From Fratercula arctica (Eukaryota; Chordata; Aves; Charadriiformes; Alcidae), in NCBI GenBank assembly GCA_947846985.1, contig CANTUZ010000011.1:12822096-12886095 (forward strand): DNA of 64,000 bases, read 5' to 3'. The position numbers and the translations under genes were made by a program. Every line of letters begins with the position of its first letter. Position 1 is the first letter of the stretch. Below are positions 1-10,520 of this stretch, piece by piece. The notes under the pieces were generated by a model. It did not search any database. It was not told the DNA's origin and was given only the letters and a program-made list of their open reading frames with translations.

Positions 1-313
1 GGGGTGGGTGTCAGGAGGATGGGGCCAGGCTCTTTTCAGTGGTGCCCAGGGACAGGACAAGGGGTAACGGGCATAAACTTAACCATGGGAAGTTCCATCT
101 CAACATGAGGAGGAACTTCTTTCCTGTGAGGGTGGCAGAGCCCTGGCACAGGCTGCCCAGAGAGGTGGTGGAGTCTCCGTCTCTGGAGACATTCCAAACC
201 CGCCTGGATGCGTTCCTGTGCCACCTGCTCTGGGTGACCCTGTTCTGGCAGGGGCTTGGACTGGATGATCTCCAGAGGTCCCTTCCAACTCCCACCATTC
301 TGTGATTCTGTGA
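1..313 (+). mobile_element. CR1 LINE 3' fragment, cut by window edge
   Basis: This is the 3' end of a CR1 non-LTR retrotransposon in the + orientation. It runs through the conserved 3' segment and ends with the 'ccagaggtcccttccaac' block and two ATTCTGTG octamers at about 297-313. The left end is set by the window, so the copy may extend further. It belongs to the same subfamily as the copies at 4443 and 28760, with only scattered differences. The open frames over it on both strands are translations of non-coding CR1 3' sequence, not genes. Confidence 0.93.
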
Positions 314-844
314 AACCTTTTCTCCCTCTCCTCAGTCATATAAAACTTGAGCTCCTGTATCAGTAGCTGTACAATTGTAGGCTGTGCTTAAGGACACAGA
401 AGAAAGATTAAGGGTTAATTTGTCATTAACTTTTGACAGCCTAAGCTGCAGGGATGCCCTGTATACATGGCTGCCCGGAGCACCTCTCTGGGTGCCGGTC
501 GTGCCTCCTGCTCTGCTGAGGTCCGGTCGCGCAGGAGCCCTGTGCGGAGTCACAGCTGTGACCTCGCTGCTGCCAGCGTAGAGCTGCAAGAGCACAGCTA
601 GCCCTATTACCGATGGGAACACCCCATTTTAAGTCACTCTGGGCTTTTAGGTATCTGAGACTCCTCTGAATGGAGCCCCAAGCCTGTTTGATTTCTTTTA
701 GGTTTGGTAGTGGCTTTCTTGTACTCATCGGGCAAGTTTTGCAGCCGGGTGAGGCTTCTATAGGGATATTAGCCAGTTCTGATTTGCTTGTGCTTTCACT
801 GCATTTACATGATGGCATTGCTATAAATTGCACACATGCAGTGC
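314..844. other. unique DNA, nothing recognised
   Basis: I see no repeat signature, splice-flanked exon or RNA gene here. The open frames on both strands (for example 441-833 minus) have no recognisable motif. Confidence 0.5.
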
Positions 845-918
845 TGGGTTAATGGTCGGACTTGGTGATCTTAAAGGTCTCTTCCAACCATAACAATTCT
901 ATGACCCTATTCTATGAT
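845..918 (+). mobile_element. CR1 LINE 3' terminal scrap
   Basis: About 75 bases match the last part of CR1: 'aatggtcggacttggtgatc', then 'aaaggtctcttccaacc', then degenerate ATTCTATG octamers ('attctatgaccctattctatgat'). It is severely 5'-truncated, which is typical of abortive CR1 reverse transcription. The octamers are more diverged than in the 4443 copy, so it is probably older. Confidence 0.85.
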
Positions 919-3900
919 GAAAAGGGGTCCTTATGTCCTCAAGGAAAAAGAATCAGAGTCTCTTTTCCTTCCTTCTTTCCTTCCCTGCAAAGGGGAACAG
1001 CTTCATCAGAGGGAATGGGGAGCACAGTGACCTAGTAAGCCTGTTGTTTGTGTGAGCTCCTCGTCCCTGAGGGCATGAAGGGCAACACAGATGGGGTGTC
1101 TTCCCCTGCTGTGCTGCAGAGGAAAGGAATGGCCTCTCTGGGCTCTTGGGGGCTTCAGTGTTTGCTCTTTGTGGGGCTTCAGAGCATGCTTCAAGACACG
1201 TGTGCGTAACTCGGTACAGCCCTGTGTTGCTGAGGAGCAGCCCATGGGAGCAGAGCTGTTTCCTGTACAAACCGGGTACTTCAGTAGTTTTCTGCTAAGC
1301 AGCACCTGCAGTTGGAGCCTTGGAGAGGTGCTGTACTTTGTTTTCCTATCAGTTTAATCCTCTCTCTTTGAAACTGTTTTTATTTAGACATCTCGGCAGA
1401 ATATGAACTCATCACTGTATTTGTGTCATCCCCAATGCATGTTGCCGGGGAGACCCTCTAGCATGGCAGTCCTGTGTTTTACTTTCACATAGCCTTTTTT
1501 TTAAGTTAACAGAACCTAAAAATGATGTTGCCTGAAGCCTCTTGCAGCTTGTTACAGCTCGCAGCAGGGTTGCAAAGTCAAGGACAGCTGCTGTAGTTAA
1601 CGGAGTTAAGTAATTAACAAAAGGAGCTGTTCTCTTGGTCACTTATGAGAAAAGCCAGCACAGCTTTTAGCTTCACTTCCGACATCTTTTCCAATGCCAG
1701 AAAGATACATGCGGATGACCCAGACTCCCGCAGCTCCCTGCGCTGGATTTGGCTTGGCCTGCTGTGCAACCAGTGGGCAGATTATTGTCAGGGTGGCTAG
1801 TTTGGGCTGACACAAACCCCATGCCAGGGTACTGTTCCCCATTCTTGCCATGTATTGGGAAGTCTTCTAGTATGCGTCATTTTCCATAAAGCCCAGTTCC
1901 TGGCCAATAATTTTACTTGAGAGCTCCAGTATTCGGTTGTGAATAGTAAGCTTCTACCTGTCCTGGTTGTAAAGACGACTGGAAGATGTGATGCAAATGC
2001 ACTCTGAAAGCTGCTAATGCAGAAGTCCCACTGAAATAAATCAAAAGGAAAACCAAGGATCTCCCAATTTTAAGTTGGAACGATCCTCTTGTTCTGTTTT
2101 GAACCCAAAGTTCCTCCTTGGCTTGGGATTGATCCTGTGGCCTGAGTTTTTACCATGTTTTCCGATGCGCTGGGCAGTCAGTTATGCCAGAGCAGTGGGC
2201 ATGCTGGAGCCCACGCCAGCTGGTCACGGCAGCCCCGGTGACACAGGACTGCCTGGCTCATGGTGGGCAAGACTCGGTTCTCCTCAGGTGAGGCACCCAT
2301 TCTCTTTTGGAAACATAGCAGAAGCCTTGGGGACCTGTAGGGATCAGAGAGACCCTGACCCAGGAGACCATTCTTGTGCCGTGGGCAGTGAGCCAGGCGG
2401 GGAGACGGACATGGCCACCGCTGTAATCTGTTCAGCACAGTCAGCGGCCAGGTGGCCCCGTGGCAGCTGATTTAAGCGAGGTGTGTGTGGTCAGCAGTGG
2501 CATGTGATGGAGAACAAGAGGGATGAACCAGGGAAGGATGTGACAAAGGCTTAGCATGAGGAAGAGGGAGATAAAGAAAGAAGAGGCAGTTATTTAGAAA
2601 GAGGGTGAAATTATGGGTAGGTTATCACATTATTAGGCCAGGGCGAGTGGAACTCAGCTTTTTGTCCACCAGTGTGATTTAAGCGAAGGAATATCTGTAG
2701 GGCATAGAAAACTCTATTATTCCCTGCACTGATTTGGACCACATCTTGTCCCTGTCTGGCTGCGCAATGCTGACAGCTCACACTAAGTACCACTGAACTC
2801 TTTCCAGTTGCTTTTTTTCTGTACCATTTGCATGTTCAGGACAGACAGTGATCCCAGAACTATGGTATTAAACCAGAAGAAACACACTGTGGCAGCCCTT
2901 ACTGTGCTTTTATTCTGACAAGTGTGAGAGGTGCCAGCTGGCTTCTGTTTGTTTGTTGATTGGGTTTTTTCTAAGAAAGAAAATGGTAATGTTTCAGTGA
3001 CATCCCTTGGGTGCCCGTTCCTATCATTGCAATCTCTGCTAATGTGCGCCCCACGCTGTGGTGAGATACCAAGATGCCTGACCCGCCTGCAGACACTTCC
3101 TTCAGTGGTATAGCCCACAGCTGTGTCTAATGCCCCAAAATTTCTGCATTTAGACTTTCCTCACATGGAGACAGTTTGTGTGCACTTGCTGCCTGCCCAA
3201 GAATTCCTCGTTTTGGGTCTGAGCCGTGCCTCCCCTTGCATTCAGAGGTGGTTGTGTTTGACTGACGGGGCAGACAGAGCGATGCAAAGCTCAGCAAACA
3301 CCTTACAGTCGTTTTGGCAGCTCATGCCCTTTGTCTCGGGCTGTTGATATGTGTAAAATCACTCCAAAAGAATCACTATAGCAGAAATGAGCAGCATCAG
3401 AGGCAGGTAGACTTGTGGGGGTTTTTATCCCCCCTAAAATGGATTTTTTTTTCCCCACAAAGGTCTGTCTGAGAATAATGTTTGTGAGTAATAATGCAAT
3501 GAGCTCGGATGTGGGGACTCCTCTCTGGGTGTGTTTTTTTTCCGAGGAAATTTGTGACAGGGATGAGGTCAGAATCCCAGAGTGTGTCATGCAGAAGGCT
3601 GTCCAGGACAGTCCCTGTCTGCCCTTCTTGGGGCGATGTAATCCGTACTCAGTAATAACGTTTCCAAGAGGTGGATAACAGCATTTTAGTTCAGCTCTAA
3701 TAATTCTGTTAAATCAGAGCTGGGGTTGTAATTGCTGTTTGTGACTGAGTTTGTTCCGTATGTGTATTATGCAGGATGCCATTGTAATGAAATGTTCCCT
3801 CTTTGAGCTGTATGCCCTAAAGAATATGCCTTTATTGTGTGGCAGGCAAAACACTCAGCTGCTCTCTGCCTTTGCTGTGCCTTATAACCAAAGGAGAGGG

Positions 3901-4442
3901 GAAAAAAAGTCATGTTTCACCTTGTTTCAGTTTCTTCTGGAAATTTTAAGTTGTGTAAGTGTTAGTCTTCATTTGCTTTAGTAACAAAGCCTTGCTGGAG
4001 CCCAGTTCATTTTTTTTAATGAAAAAGCCTGTGAGCTTGTGTGCGTCTGAGGGTTTACAAGCATTAGAGCACTGGGATATGAGTGTAAGTGGGAACAGGG
4101 AGTGAGAGAGCAGGTAAAGCTTCTTCCAGGGAGTCAGACACAGTGCTTGGAAGCCACATTTTAAATTTTATTCTAACCATGAGAAATAGAGCTTAGAGAT
4201 GCAAAATCTCTAGAGAAATGCTGTATTAAAAGATAGCATGTTCCATGCCATGAGATCAGGTGGGTGGGTGGTGGCTTCGCTTTGGATGTAGCGCATGATG
4301 TGAGACTCTGTCACAATCCAGTCTGGCTCCCGTACCGCGCCTTTCATGCACAGACGTCCCCGAGCTTCGTGGGCAGGGTCACCCCTGGGCAAGGAGGGGA
4401 CACAGCCGCGCTGCTGGCCGGCTGGCTGGTGGTCCAGTGATG
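919..4442. other. unique DNA, nothing recognised
   Basis: This stretch of about 3.5 kb has mixed composition. It contains only short T or A runs (for example near 1495-1503 and 3445-3453). No CR1 tail, microsatellite or convincing exon was seen. Open frames such as 2075-2470 (+) and 2783-3118 (-) show no family motif and lack good flanking splice signals. Confidence 0.5.
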
Positions 4443-4949
4443 ATCTGTGTCCAGTTCTGGGCTCCCCGGTTCAAGAAGGACAGGGAACTGCTGGAGAAGG
4501 TACAGCAAAGGGCTACCAAGAGGATGAGGGGACTGGAACACCTCTCTTAGGAAGAAAGGCTGAGGGACTTGGATCTCTTCAGTCTGGAAAAAAGACAACT
4601 GAGGGGGGATCTCATCAATGCTTATAAACACTTAAAGGATGGGTGTCAGGAGGATGGGGCCAGGCTCTTTTCAGTGGTGCCCAGGGACAGGACAAGGGGT
4701 AACGGGCACAAACTTGACCATAGGAAGTTCCACCTCAACATGAGGAGGAACTTCTTTCCTGTGAGGGAGGCAGAGCCCTGGCACAGGCTGCCCAGAGAGG
4801 TGGTGGAGTCTCCATCTCTGGAGACATTCCAAACCCGCCTGGATGCGTTCCTGTGCCACCTGCTCTGGGTGACCCTGCTCTGGCAGGGGGCTGGATGGGA
4901 TGATATCCAGAGGTCCCTTCCAACCCCGGCCATTCTGTGATTCTGTGAC
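4443..4949 (+). mobile_element. CR1 LINE, 5'-truncated
   Basis: About 500 bases of CR1 3' sequence start near 'tctgtgtccagttctggg', run through the segment 'cttcagtctggaaaa', and end in the ccagaggtccc block and ATTCTGTG octamers (4932-4949). By eye, 4638-4925 matches the copy at 28872-29155 with about eight differences. That makes it one of the younger copies in the window. No intact reverse-transcriptase reading frame remains in this part of the element. Confidence 0.95.
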
Positions 4950-5299
4950 ACTGGTTGTGATCTTCTGCAGCTACCAGTAAGCCGCAGAGAGAGTTAGCTG
5001 GGTAGGACACCTGGATATGGAAAACTGGCAGACAGCAGCTAATTTCGCCCAAAGCAGGAGCTGTAAAAGTGGGAAAGTGTGTGCTGGGAGCCCAGGGACA
5101 TGAGTATGCCGGGCTGTGCTGCCCTTGCTCACACATGGATCTACTGCTTTTGCTCAGTCTGACTTCTTCTAGGTCTCAGGTGCTGCTTTTGGGTCCTGGG
5201 TTTCAGCTCCTGGATGGTTGCACCCATGAAATGTCTTGTGTGCGTTCCCAGGGCAATACAACACCAGAAGGCAGCTTTGCTCTGATCTCACATGGAGAT
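4950..5299. other. spacer between two CR1 copies
   Basis: About 350 bases separate two CR1 copies of different subfamilies in the same orientation. I see no feature in it. Confidence 0.5.
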
Positions 5300-5581
5300 C
5301 AAGATTTAGAACAAGAGGAAATGGCCTCAAGTTACGCCAAAGGAGGTTTAGATTGGATATTAGGAAAAATTTCCTCACCAAAAGGGTTATCAAGCATTGG
5401 AACAGGCTGCCTGGGGAAGTGGTGGAATCACCATCCCTGGAGGTATTTAAATGCCGGGCAGACGTGGTGCTGAGGGACGTGATTCAGTGGTGGTTTTGGC
5501 AGTGTTGAGTTGATGGTTGGACTCAATGATCTTAAAGGTCCCTTCCAACCCAGGCCATTCTGTGATTCTACGAATTCTATG
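5300..5581 (+). mobile_element. CR1 LINE 3' fragment, different subfamily
   Basis: The sequence follows the CR1 subfamily whose 3' region reads 'ggcctcaagttacgccaaag ... aaaaatttcctcac ... aagcattggaacaggctgcc'. It ends with 'ggactcaatgatcttaaagg' and octamers 'attctgtgattctacgaattctatg'. This arrangement differs from the 1-313 and 4443 copies and matches the copy at 37580-38010. It is 5'-truncated and + strand. Confidence 0.93.
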
Positions 5582-8500
5582 GGGGAGGAGGTAGAGCAAT
5601 GTGAGTAATACCTCTAGGCAGCAGGTACAAGATGGCCATCAAACTGTCCCCACCTCATCGACACAGCCGATCTAGCCCAGAGATCTCCATTTCGTTGTGT
5701 GCTTGGGCTTCTGTGAGAGCTGGGTGCCTCCCCCCTGTCCCCACAGGGCAGCCCTGTGAGGGGACATGCACCGCGCCAGCGCTGGTGCAGCCCCCAGCAC
5801 CAGGAAGGGCTCAGGGGAACCTCATGGGGTCTCAAAGAGAGGTCCTTTCTGCCTGGAATGGCAGGGTTGGTTTGGTTGGATGTTGATTGGCAATAAAAAT
5901 CCCGAAAGTCTGAAGTGAAATGAAAAACAGCCCATTTACACTTGGTTTTAGGCCATTTTTAGCTCTCTCACTGTAGGGCGGGGGAAACACCCAGCCTCAG
6001 CCTATTAAAAGTGAACACCTTGGATGAGTTCCAGGGACTCCTTCGTAGCCCACAGGTCAGGCATCTCCATCAGTAGCTCAGCTCGTGGCTGAACCCCGTT
6101 TTGGCAGGGCCAGTCCCTCTGCACCACCTTTGGAAGGACTCCCAGCAGCTGGGTGAGAGCACACACAGCTGAACGTAGGAGGGAGGAGAATGAGAGAGGG
6201 ATATTTTCTGGTCTGGCAGAGCCCTGTCTCTGCTTCCACTGCTCTGCAGCCTTGTCTGCCTACGATCCATCTTCTCTGCTGGGGCTACTGGGCTCAGGGG
6301 GAGCATTCACCACCAGCGTGAAACATCCCGATCATGAAGTGATTATGAAAAAGTCTGTTTGAATAACAGCACCTGAGCTTGGCCCACCAGCAGCCCCCCA
6401 AGGCGCTTCTAAAAGTCAAAGCCTTGTACCGGTATTTTTACACCACAAAACCAAGAGAAATTATCACAAGTGAGCAGGAATAAAAAAACGTATAAAACAA
6501 ACGTAGCATCCTATAATGTATCAGTAAAAAGGCAAAACTCATTCTATTTGAAGCCTACAAATTCAAGTTTCTCATGGGAAAACTTAACTCCTGTTCAAAT
6601 GCTAATGGGTTGTTATCGCAGGAATGTTTTAATTTAACTACATGTACTATAAGAAGGGGTAGAGGAAGGTTCAGAGAGCAAACGGCTGATGAACGATCTT
6701 CAATCTGCCAGCAAATGTTTGCTCTTTTTTTTAGATACTTCCCCTTCTTGATCTCTGTCTTGAACAGATCCTCCAAAGGGATGTATAAAAGACAGCTGAT
6801 TTCAGCTAGAGGTAATAGCACATATTTGTGTATTTCTTTTATCCTTGTTTAAAACAGTAAATTTATGGCACTGATAGAGTGTCAGTCACTAGAGTAGCTG
6901 GCCCTGAGAGCACAGAAATTGATGGTATATGAGCAAAAATTGGCTTACTGGAAAGAAAAAATGCAGCACACTTTAGAAAAGTGATGGAGAAAAAGAAAGC
7001 AAATTGGGCGCTGCAGCCACAAACTGTCTCTGCAGGCTTCTCAGGACAAGAACAAGTATCTCATGAAGCAAGAACATCTTCCAGGGACTCAGAGGCAAAG
7101 GTCTGTCATCCTTTTCCAGGAACACAGCAGCCAGAGCTTGCAAGAGCTAGGTAGGAAGAAGAGAGCGAGAGCCCATGATCTTTCCTGTGGAAGCAGAAAA
7201 TCCTTTTTCCTTTTTTCTGGAAACTCTCCTCTCAGCCAAATTATGGGTGGATGCCTCCACATTTGAAGGTTTTTGCTACCACCTTGCATTACTATAACTG
7301 TAAGAAGAAAACTGTCTCGCTGCTAACACTCTGAAACCTGTAGAAACACTTTATATGTGTTTTGAGACGTTTACAAGGAGCACTTGACTGACCTTGACCA
7401 GAAAAAAAATATGTGAGGGAAGGGAGTGGGCTGCTTTTTCTATTAGATAGGAATAAACATTTGTCAGAAGTCTCAGCATCTTCTGCCTGCCATATGTGAG
7501 CCCCCTCTGAGGATCTCCAACACGCTCATGCGATGGCAGTCCGTGCTAGGCTCTCCTGGCCGGGCGGTCACTGATGTCCTCCCCGCATGGGGAGCAGGGT
7601 TTGGAGGCTGCTCAGATCCATGGCAGGGCAGAAGAGTGGGACATTTTGGGGCAATTTAGACCCAATTGGCAGGGTGCTTACCCTCAGCCCACTCATATGT
7701 AGTTTGGACTCTGGTGACGGGAGTAATGGCCTGGAAAATCAGTAGTAGCTGCCGGGATGCTGGGGTGAGGATGACTGGCTAAAAAGGAAAGAGGAGAAGT
7801 TTGCAGACTGACGAGATTTCAAAGCCTCTCTTCCTGTTAGTTTTCACAGTGTTGCCAGAGAGCCTGAAAGTGTATGAGAACAAATGGCATTTGGTCTCAG
7901 CATTTGAAAAATAGTAAAGGGCTATAGCATCAGTCAGAGGCAACGCGAGCCAGCCGGAGCGCGGCCCCAGGCTGCATTACCACCTCAATCCCTGATGCCC
8001 ATTTGTCCCTCCTCATTGCCTCCTGACTCAGCTCTCCTGCTCGAGCGCTGGGCGCTGGACAACCTGCCCTGGTGGACTTCCAGCCACCGTGGCTCAGAAG
8101 GAGAGGGAAGCGTCTGGGGCTTGTGCAGAAAGGCCCGGGGAAGATGGAGACTGAACAGGGAGGGAGCTGCATTCCCGGCCCGTGAGGCTGCCGTGCTCCC
8201 TCCCCCCCGCACCTATCATATCTTTGCCTTTTTCTAAAATAAAAGGAATAGAAAAATTAACAACATGAAAAAGGGAGGAGATAATAGAGTATCTGAAAAA
8301 TTATCTGTGTCCTCATTTCAGAGCTTTGCATGGTAACAGGGAGGCAGAAGGCCTTTTTATTTATTAATATATTAAAATATTAAAAAGCTGGGTGTCTCCT
8401 GAACCTACTTGGTTGTCATAGACTGAGAAAGCTCCTATGAAGTGTTCTGCAGAAAGTCGTTGCACTAGAGAAACTCTCCAGGGATGCCATTCAAGGACCA

Positions 8501-8930
8501 GAGCAAATCAAAGCTAAAAGACAGAGTTTGCTGTCGCGCTGTTCATGGGGACTCGGGTCCAGCCTGGACAAGAGTGATATTTGCACCTTTGCTTTCATGC
8601 TGAGACAAAATCTCTACCAATGGGACATGAATGCAGTCAGGGGTCTGGCTGCAATTGGGAAGAATCAAAGCCACATCTCTTCTGATTTCCTTTAGCTCCT
8701 TAGTCTTGAGGGTTTGAGTGAGACCAGTTCCTTGGGACTGCTGCCTGAACCTGAATCTGAGCCACTGATCATCAGATTTCCCAGAGACTGGGGTATTTGG
8801 TTTGGCACGTTAGTTGTTCGCCTATCAGAATCTGTTCATTCCTTGGCAGTTAACAAAATACTCAATTGTTCTTCTTTGTAAATCTTTGCCAATAAAGCAG
8901 GAAGACTTTGATGCTGCTATAGAAACATCT
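5582..8930. other. unique DNA, nothing recognised
   Basis: About 3.3 kb with no recognised repeat. The patch at about 7930-8190 is more GC-rich, with some CpG, but too small and sparse to call an island. If the exon at 9215 is real, this whole segment is part of the preceding intron. Confidence 0.45.
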
Positions 8931-9041
8931 TTGAGCAACCTGGTCTAGTGGGAGATGTCCCTGCCCAGGGCAGGGGAGTGGAACTGGATGGTCTTTATGT
9001 CCCCTTCCAACCCAAACCGTTCTATGATTCTGTGATTCTAC
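8931..9041 (+). mobile_element. CR1 LINE 3' terminal fragment
   Basis: It begins in 'gagcaacctggtctagtggg', passes 'tgtccctgcccagggcaggg', and ends in 'ccttccaacccaaaccgttc' plus ATTCTRTG octamers. This is the subfamily seen at 18178 and 40606. It lies about 170 bases upstream of the candidate exon at 9215. Confidence 0.92.
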
Positions 9042-9139
9042 AGCTATTACGTTCTGTTATACCCTCTGCTTGCCATTAATAATGTAACCATGTGGTGGGG
9101 CCTTGGTATTCATATGAGGGTGACAGTGGGGCTGTATAG

Positions 9140-9178
9140 CATATATGTGTATATACACACACGCACACACACACACAC
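9140..9178. repeat. (AT)/(TG)/(CA) microsatellite
   Basis: An alternating purine-pyrimidine tract runs from AT/TG steps into a (CA) run with one CG interruption. It lies immediately upstream of the pyrimidine tract of the candidate splice acceptor at 9214. Confidence 0.9.
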
Positions 9179-9214
9179 TGAATAAAAGTTTCTCTGTTTT
9201 GTTTTCCTTGGCAG

Positions 9215-9336
9215 GTCACTATGGAAAGGATATTTATCGAAGTGGAGGGCCAGATCTCCATAATTTCATCTCCTCCGGGTTTGTCACATTAGGAAGAGGA
9301 CACACGAAGGGTACAGTGGAAACAATTTTTTGCTAA
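9215..9336 (+). CDS. candidate terminal coding exon (3' end of an unidentified gene)
   Basis: I do not recognise the protein. What is visible: a pyrimidine-rich tract 'tctctgttttgttttccttg' followed by gcag at 9211-9214, a very good splice acceptor. An open frame then runs to TAA at 9334-9336. The frame uses GT as the last two bases of a split codon (acceptor phase 1) and encodes about 40 residues containing HYGKDIYRSGGPDLHNF and SSGFVTLGRGHTK, then VETIFC at the C terminus. The residue mix is protein-like and the frame is clean. An alternative is a 96-base symmetric 1-1 internal exon ending at 9310 (AAGG|GTACAG), but that donor is weak. A nearby AATAAA (9336-9341) and A12 tract (9353-9364) could also suggest a retrocopy, yet a retrocopy should not begin at a perfect intron end. 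Earlier exons were not found in the window and would lie further left. Confidence 0.5.
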
Positions 9337-10520
9337 ATAAAAAGATTGTTTTAAAAAAAAAAAACCTATAACTCAGAAGCTGGATTCTAAGTGCTATGGG
9401 ATAACAGTATTGAACTGCAGTCAGTAGATTTAGTCTAGCAAATACTGCTGCAGGTAAAATACTGTGCTTGTGGCAGAACCTTTTAAATCCTAGCGAGGGA
9501 GACAGAGGGAGAGCGTAGAGTCGGACAGACAGACTCCAGGCTCCAGTCTGACTTTGCAGTTCAACAATTTATACTGCTTTGTGTTTTCCTGGGTGCATGG
9601 TTGCAAACCACCATTGTGCTGCTGTATTTATAAGGGGAAGGGGAAGGAGTGTAATGCTGTCCAAGGGCAGGCAGTTAACACTTCAAGAGTGCGTGTCTGG
9701 ATTTCTTTTGTTTGACTTCTGGGCTTTTTTTTTGGGGGGGTATTATGAATATTTTATAAAATTATTTCTTTTTAGGTCCTAAAACATATATTTTATGTGT
9801 TCATATAATGTGATATAATGTACAAACATGAAAACACAAAAATATACATATACTGCTCTGTGTACGTTCTGTGTATATGTACTGTATATAAAATATATGT
9901 TGAGAGACAGTTGTAGCTATATTAGATAAGTAACCATATATCCCAGGAGTTGTGGTGACACAAAAGCTGTGAGATCCGACTCAAAGCAGCTGGGTCACCA
10001 AAACCCCCCTGATGAATGTTTGTTTTATGACGTCGTTGCGTATTTGGTGAGTTTTTATAGTGCACAGTGAGACTGTGTTTGGAGCATCTTTCTGTTGGCG
10101 CCCACACCCTGACCAAGTCGTACTGGTGCACTGGCAGTAGGTTGCAACACTGGGGGTGCAAGCATGTGCCATGCCAGTACTCGTCTGGTTCTGTGTCCTG
10201 CCAACTTCTGAGACTGTTGTACATTTCTATAGACACGATGTATGTGGAGATACCTATATAGCCACAATGTACTGTATGTGGAGATGTGTCCATGTGCTCG
10301 CCTGGTTGAATGCACCTGTGTTGTTTTCTGTGGATGACCATGACTCACAAATTATTAAAAGACCTTTATTTTTTCGTACATTTCCTGCACTTTTTCAAAT
10401 TCTCCACGAGTGTCATCCAAAGCAGTGTTGGTCCTGTAGAATTGTCAGAGAAGAAACAAATATATGTATATTGTCTGTGTATGTCTGTGTGTGCTTAAAT
10501 AAAGTTTACTGAGGCTGAGG
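9337..10520 (+). other. putative 3' UTR of the 9215 exon
   Basis: This segment follows the stop codon and is AT-rich, with many TGTA/TATA steps, as in long vertebrate 3' UTRs. It contains an A12 tract at 9353-9364. It has Pumilio-type UGUANAUW sites at 9883-9890, 10218-10225 and 10465-10472. A 12-base direct repeat 'gtatgtggagat' occurs at 10240-10251 and 10274-10285. It ends at the AATAAA at 10498. The open frames over 9922-10512 on both strands have no recognisable motif. UTR status is inferred from the neighbouring exon and the polyadenylation signal. Confidence 0.4.
10498..10503 (+). promoter_or_regulatory. polyadenylation signal AATAAA
   Basis: A canonical AATAAA is preceded by a T/G-rich stretch (TGTCTGTGTATGTCTGTGTG) and followed within 30 bases by GTGGGACTTGT. 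The arrangement fits a 3' end for the putative transcript ending at about 10520. AATAAA is common in AT-rich DNA, so its weight comes from its position downstream of the 9215 exon. Confidence 0.4.

Noticed and set aside
9336..9364. AATAAA plus A12 suggesting a processed retrocopy ending at 9364
   Set aside because: The coding part begins exactly at a strong intron-type acceptor, which a retrocopy would not carry. Not fully excluded, so it is mentioned in the exon entry.
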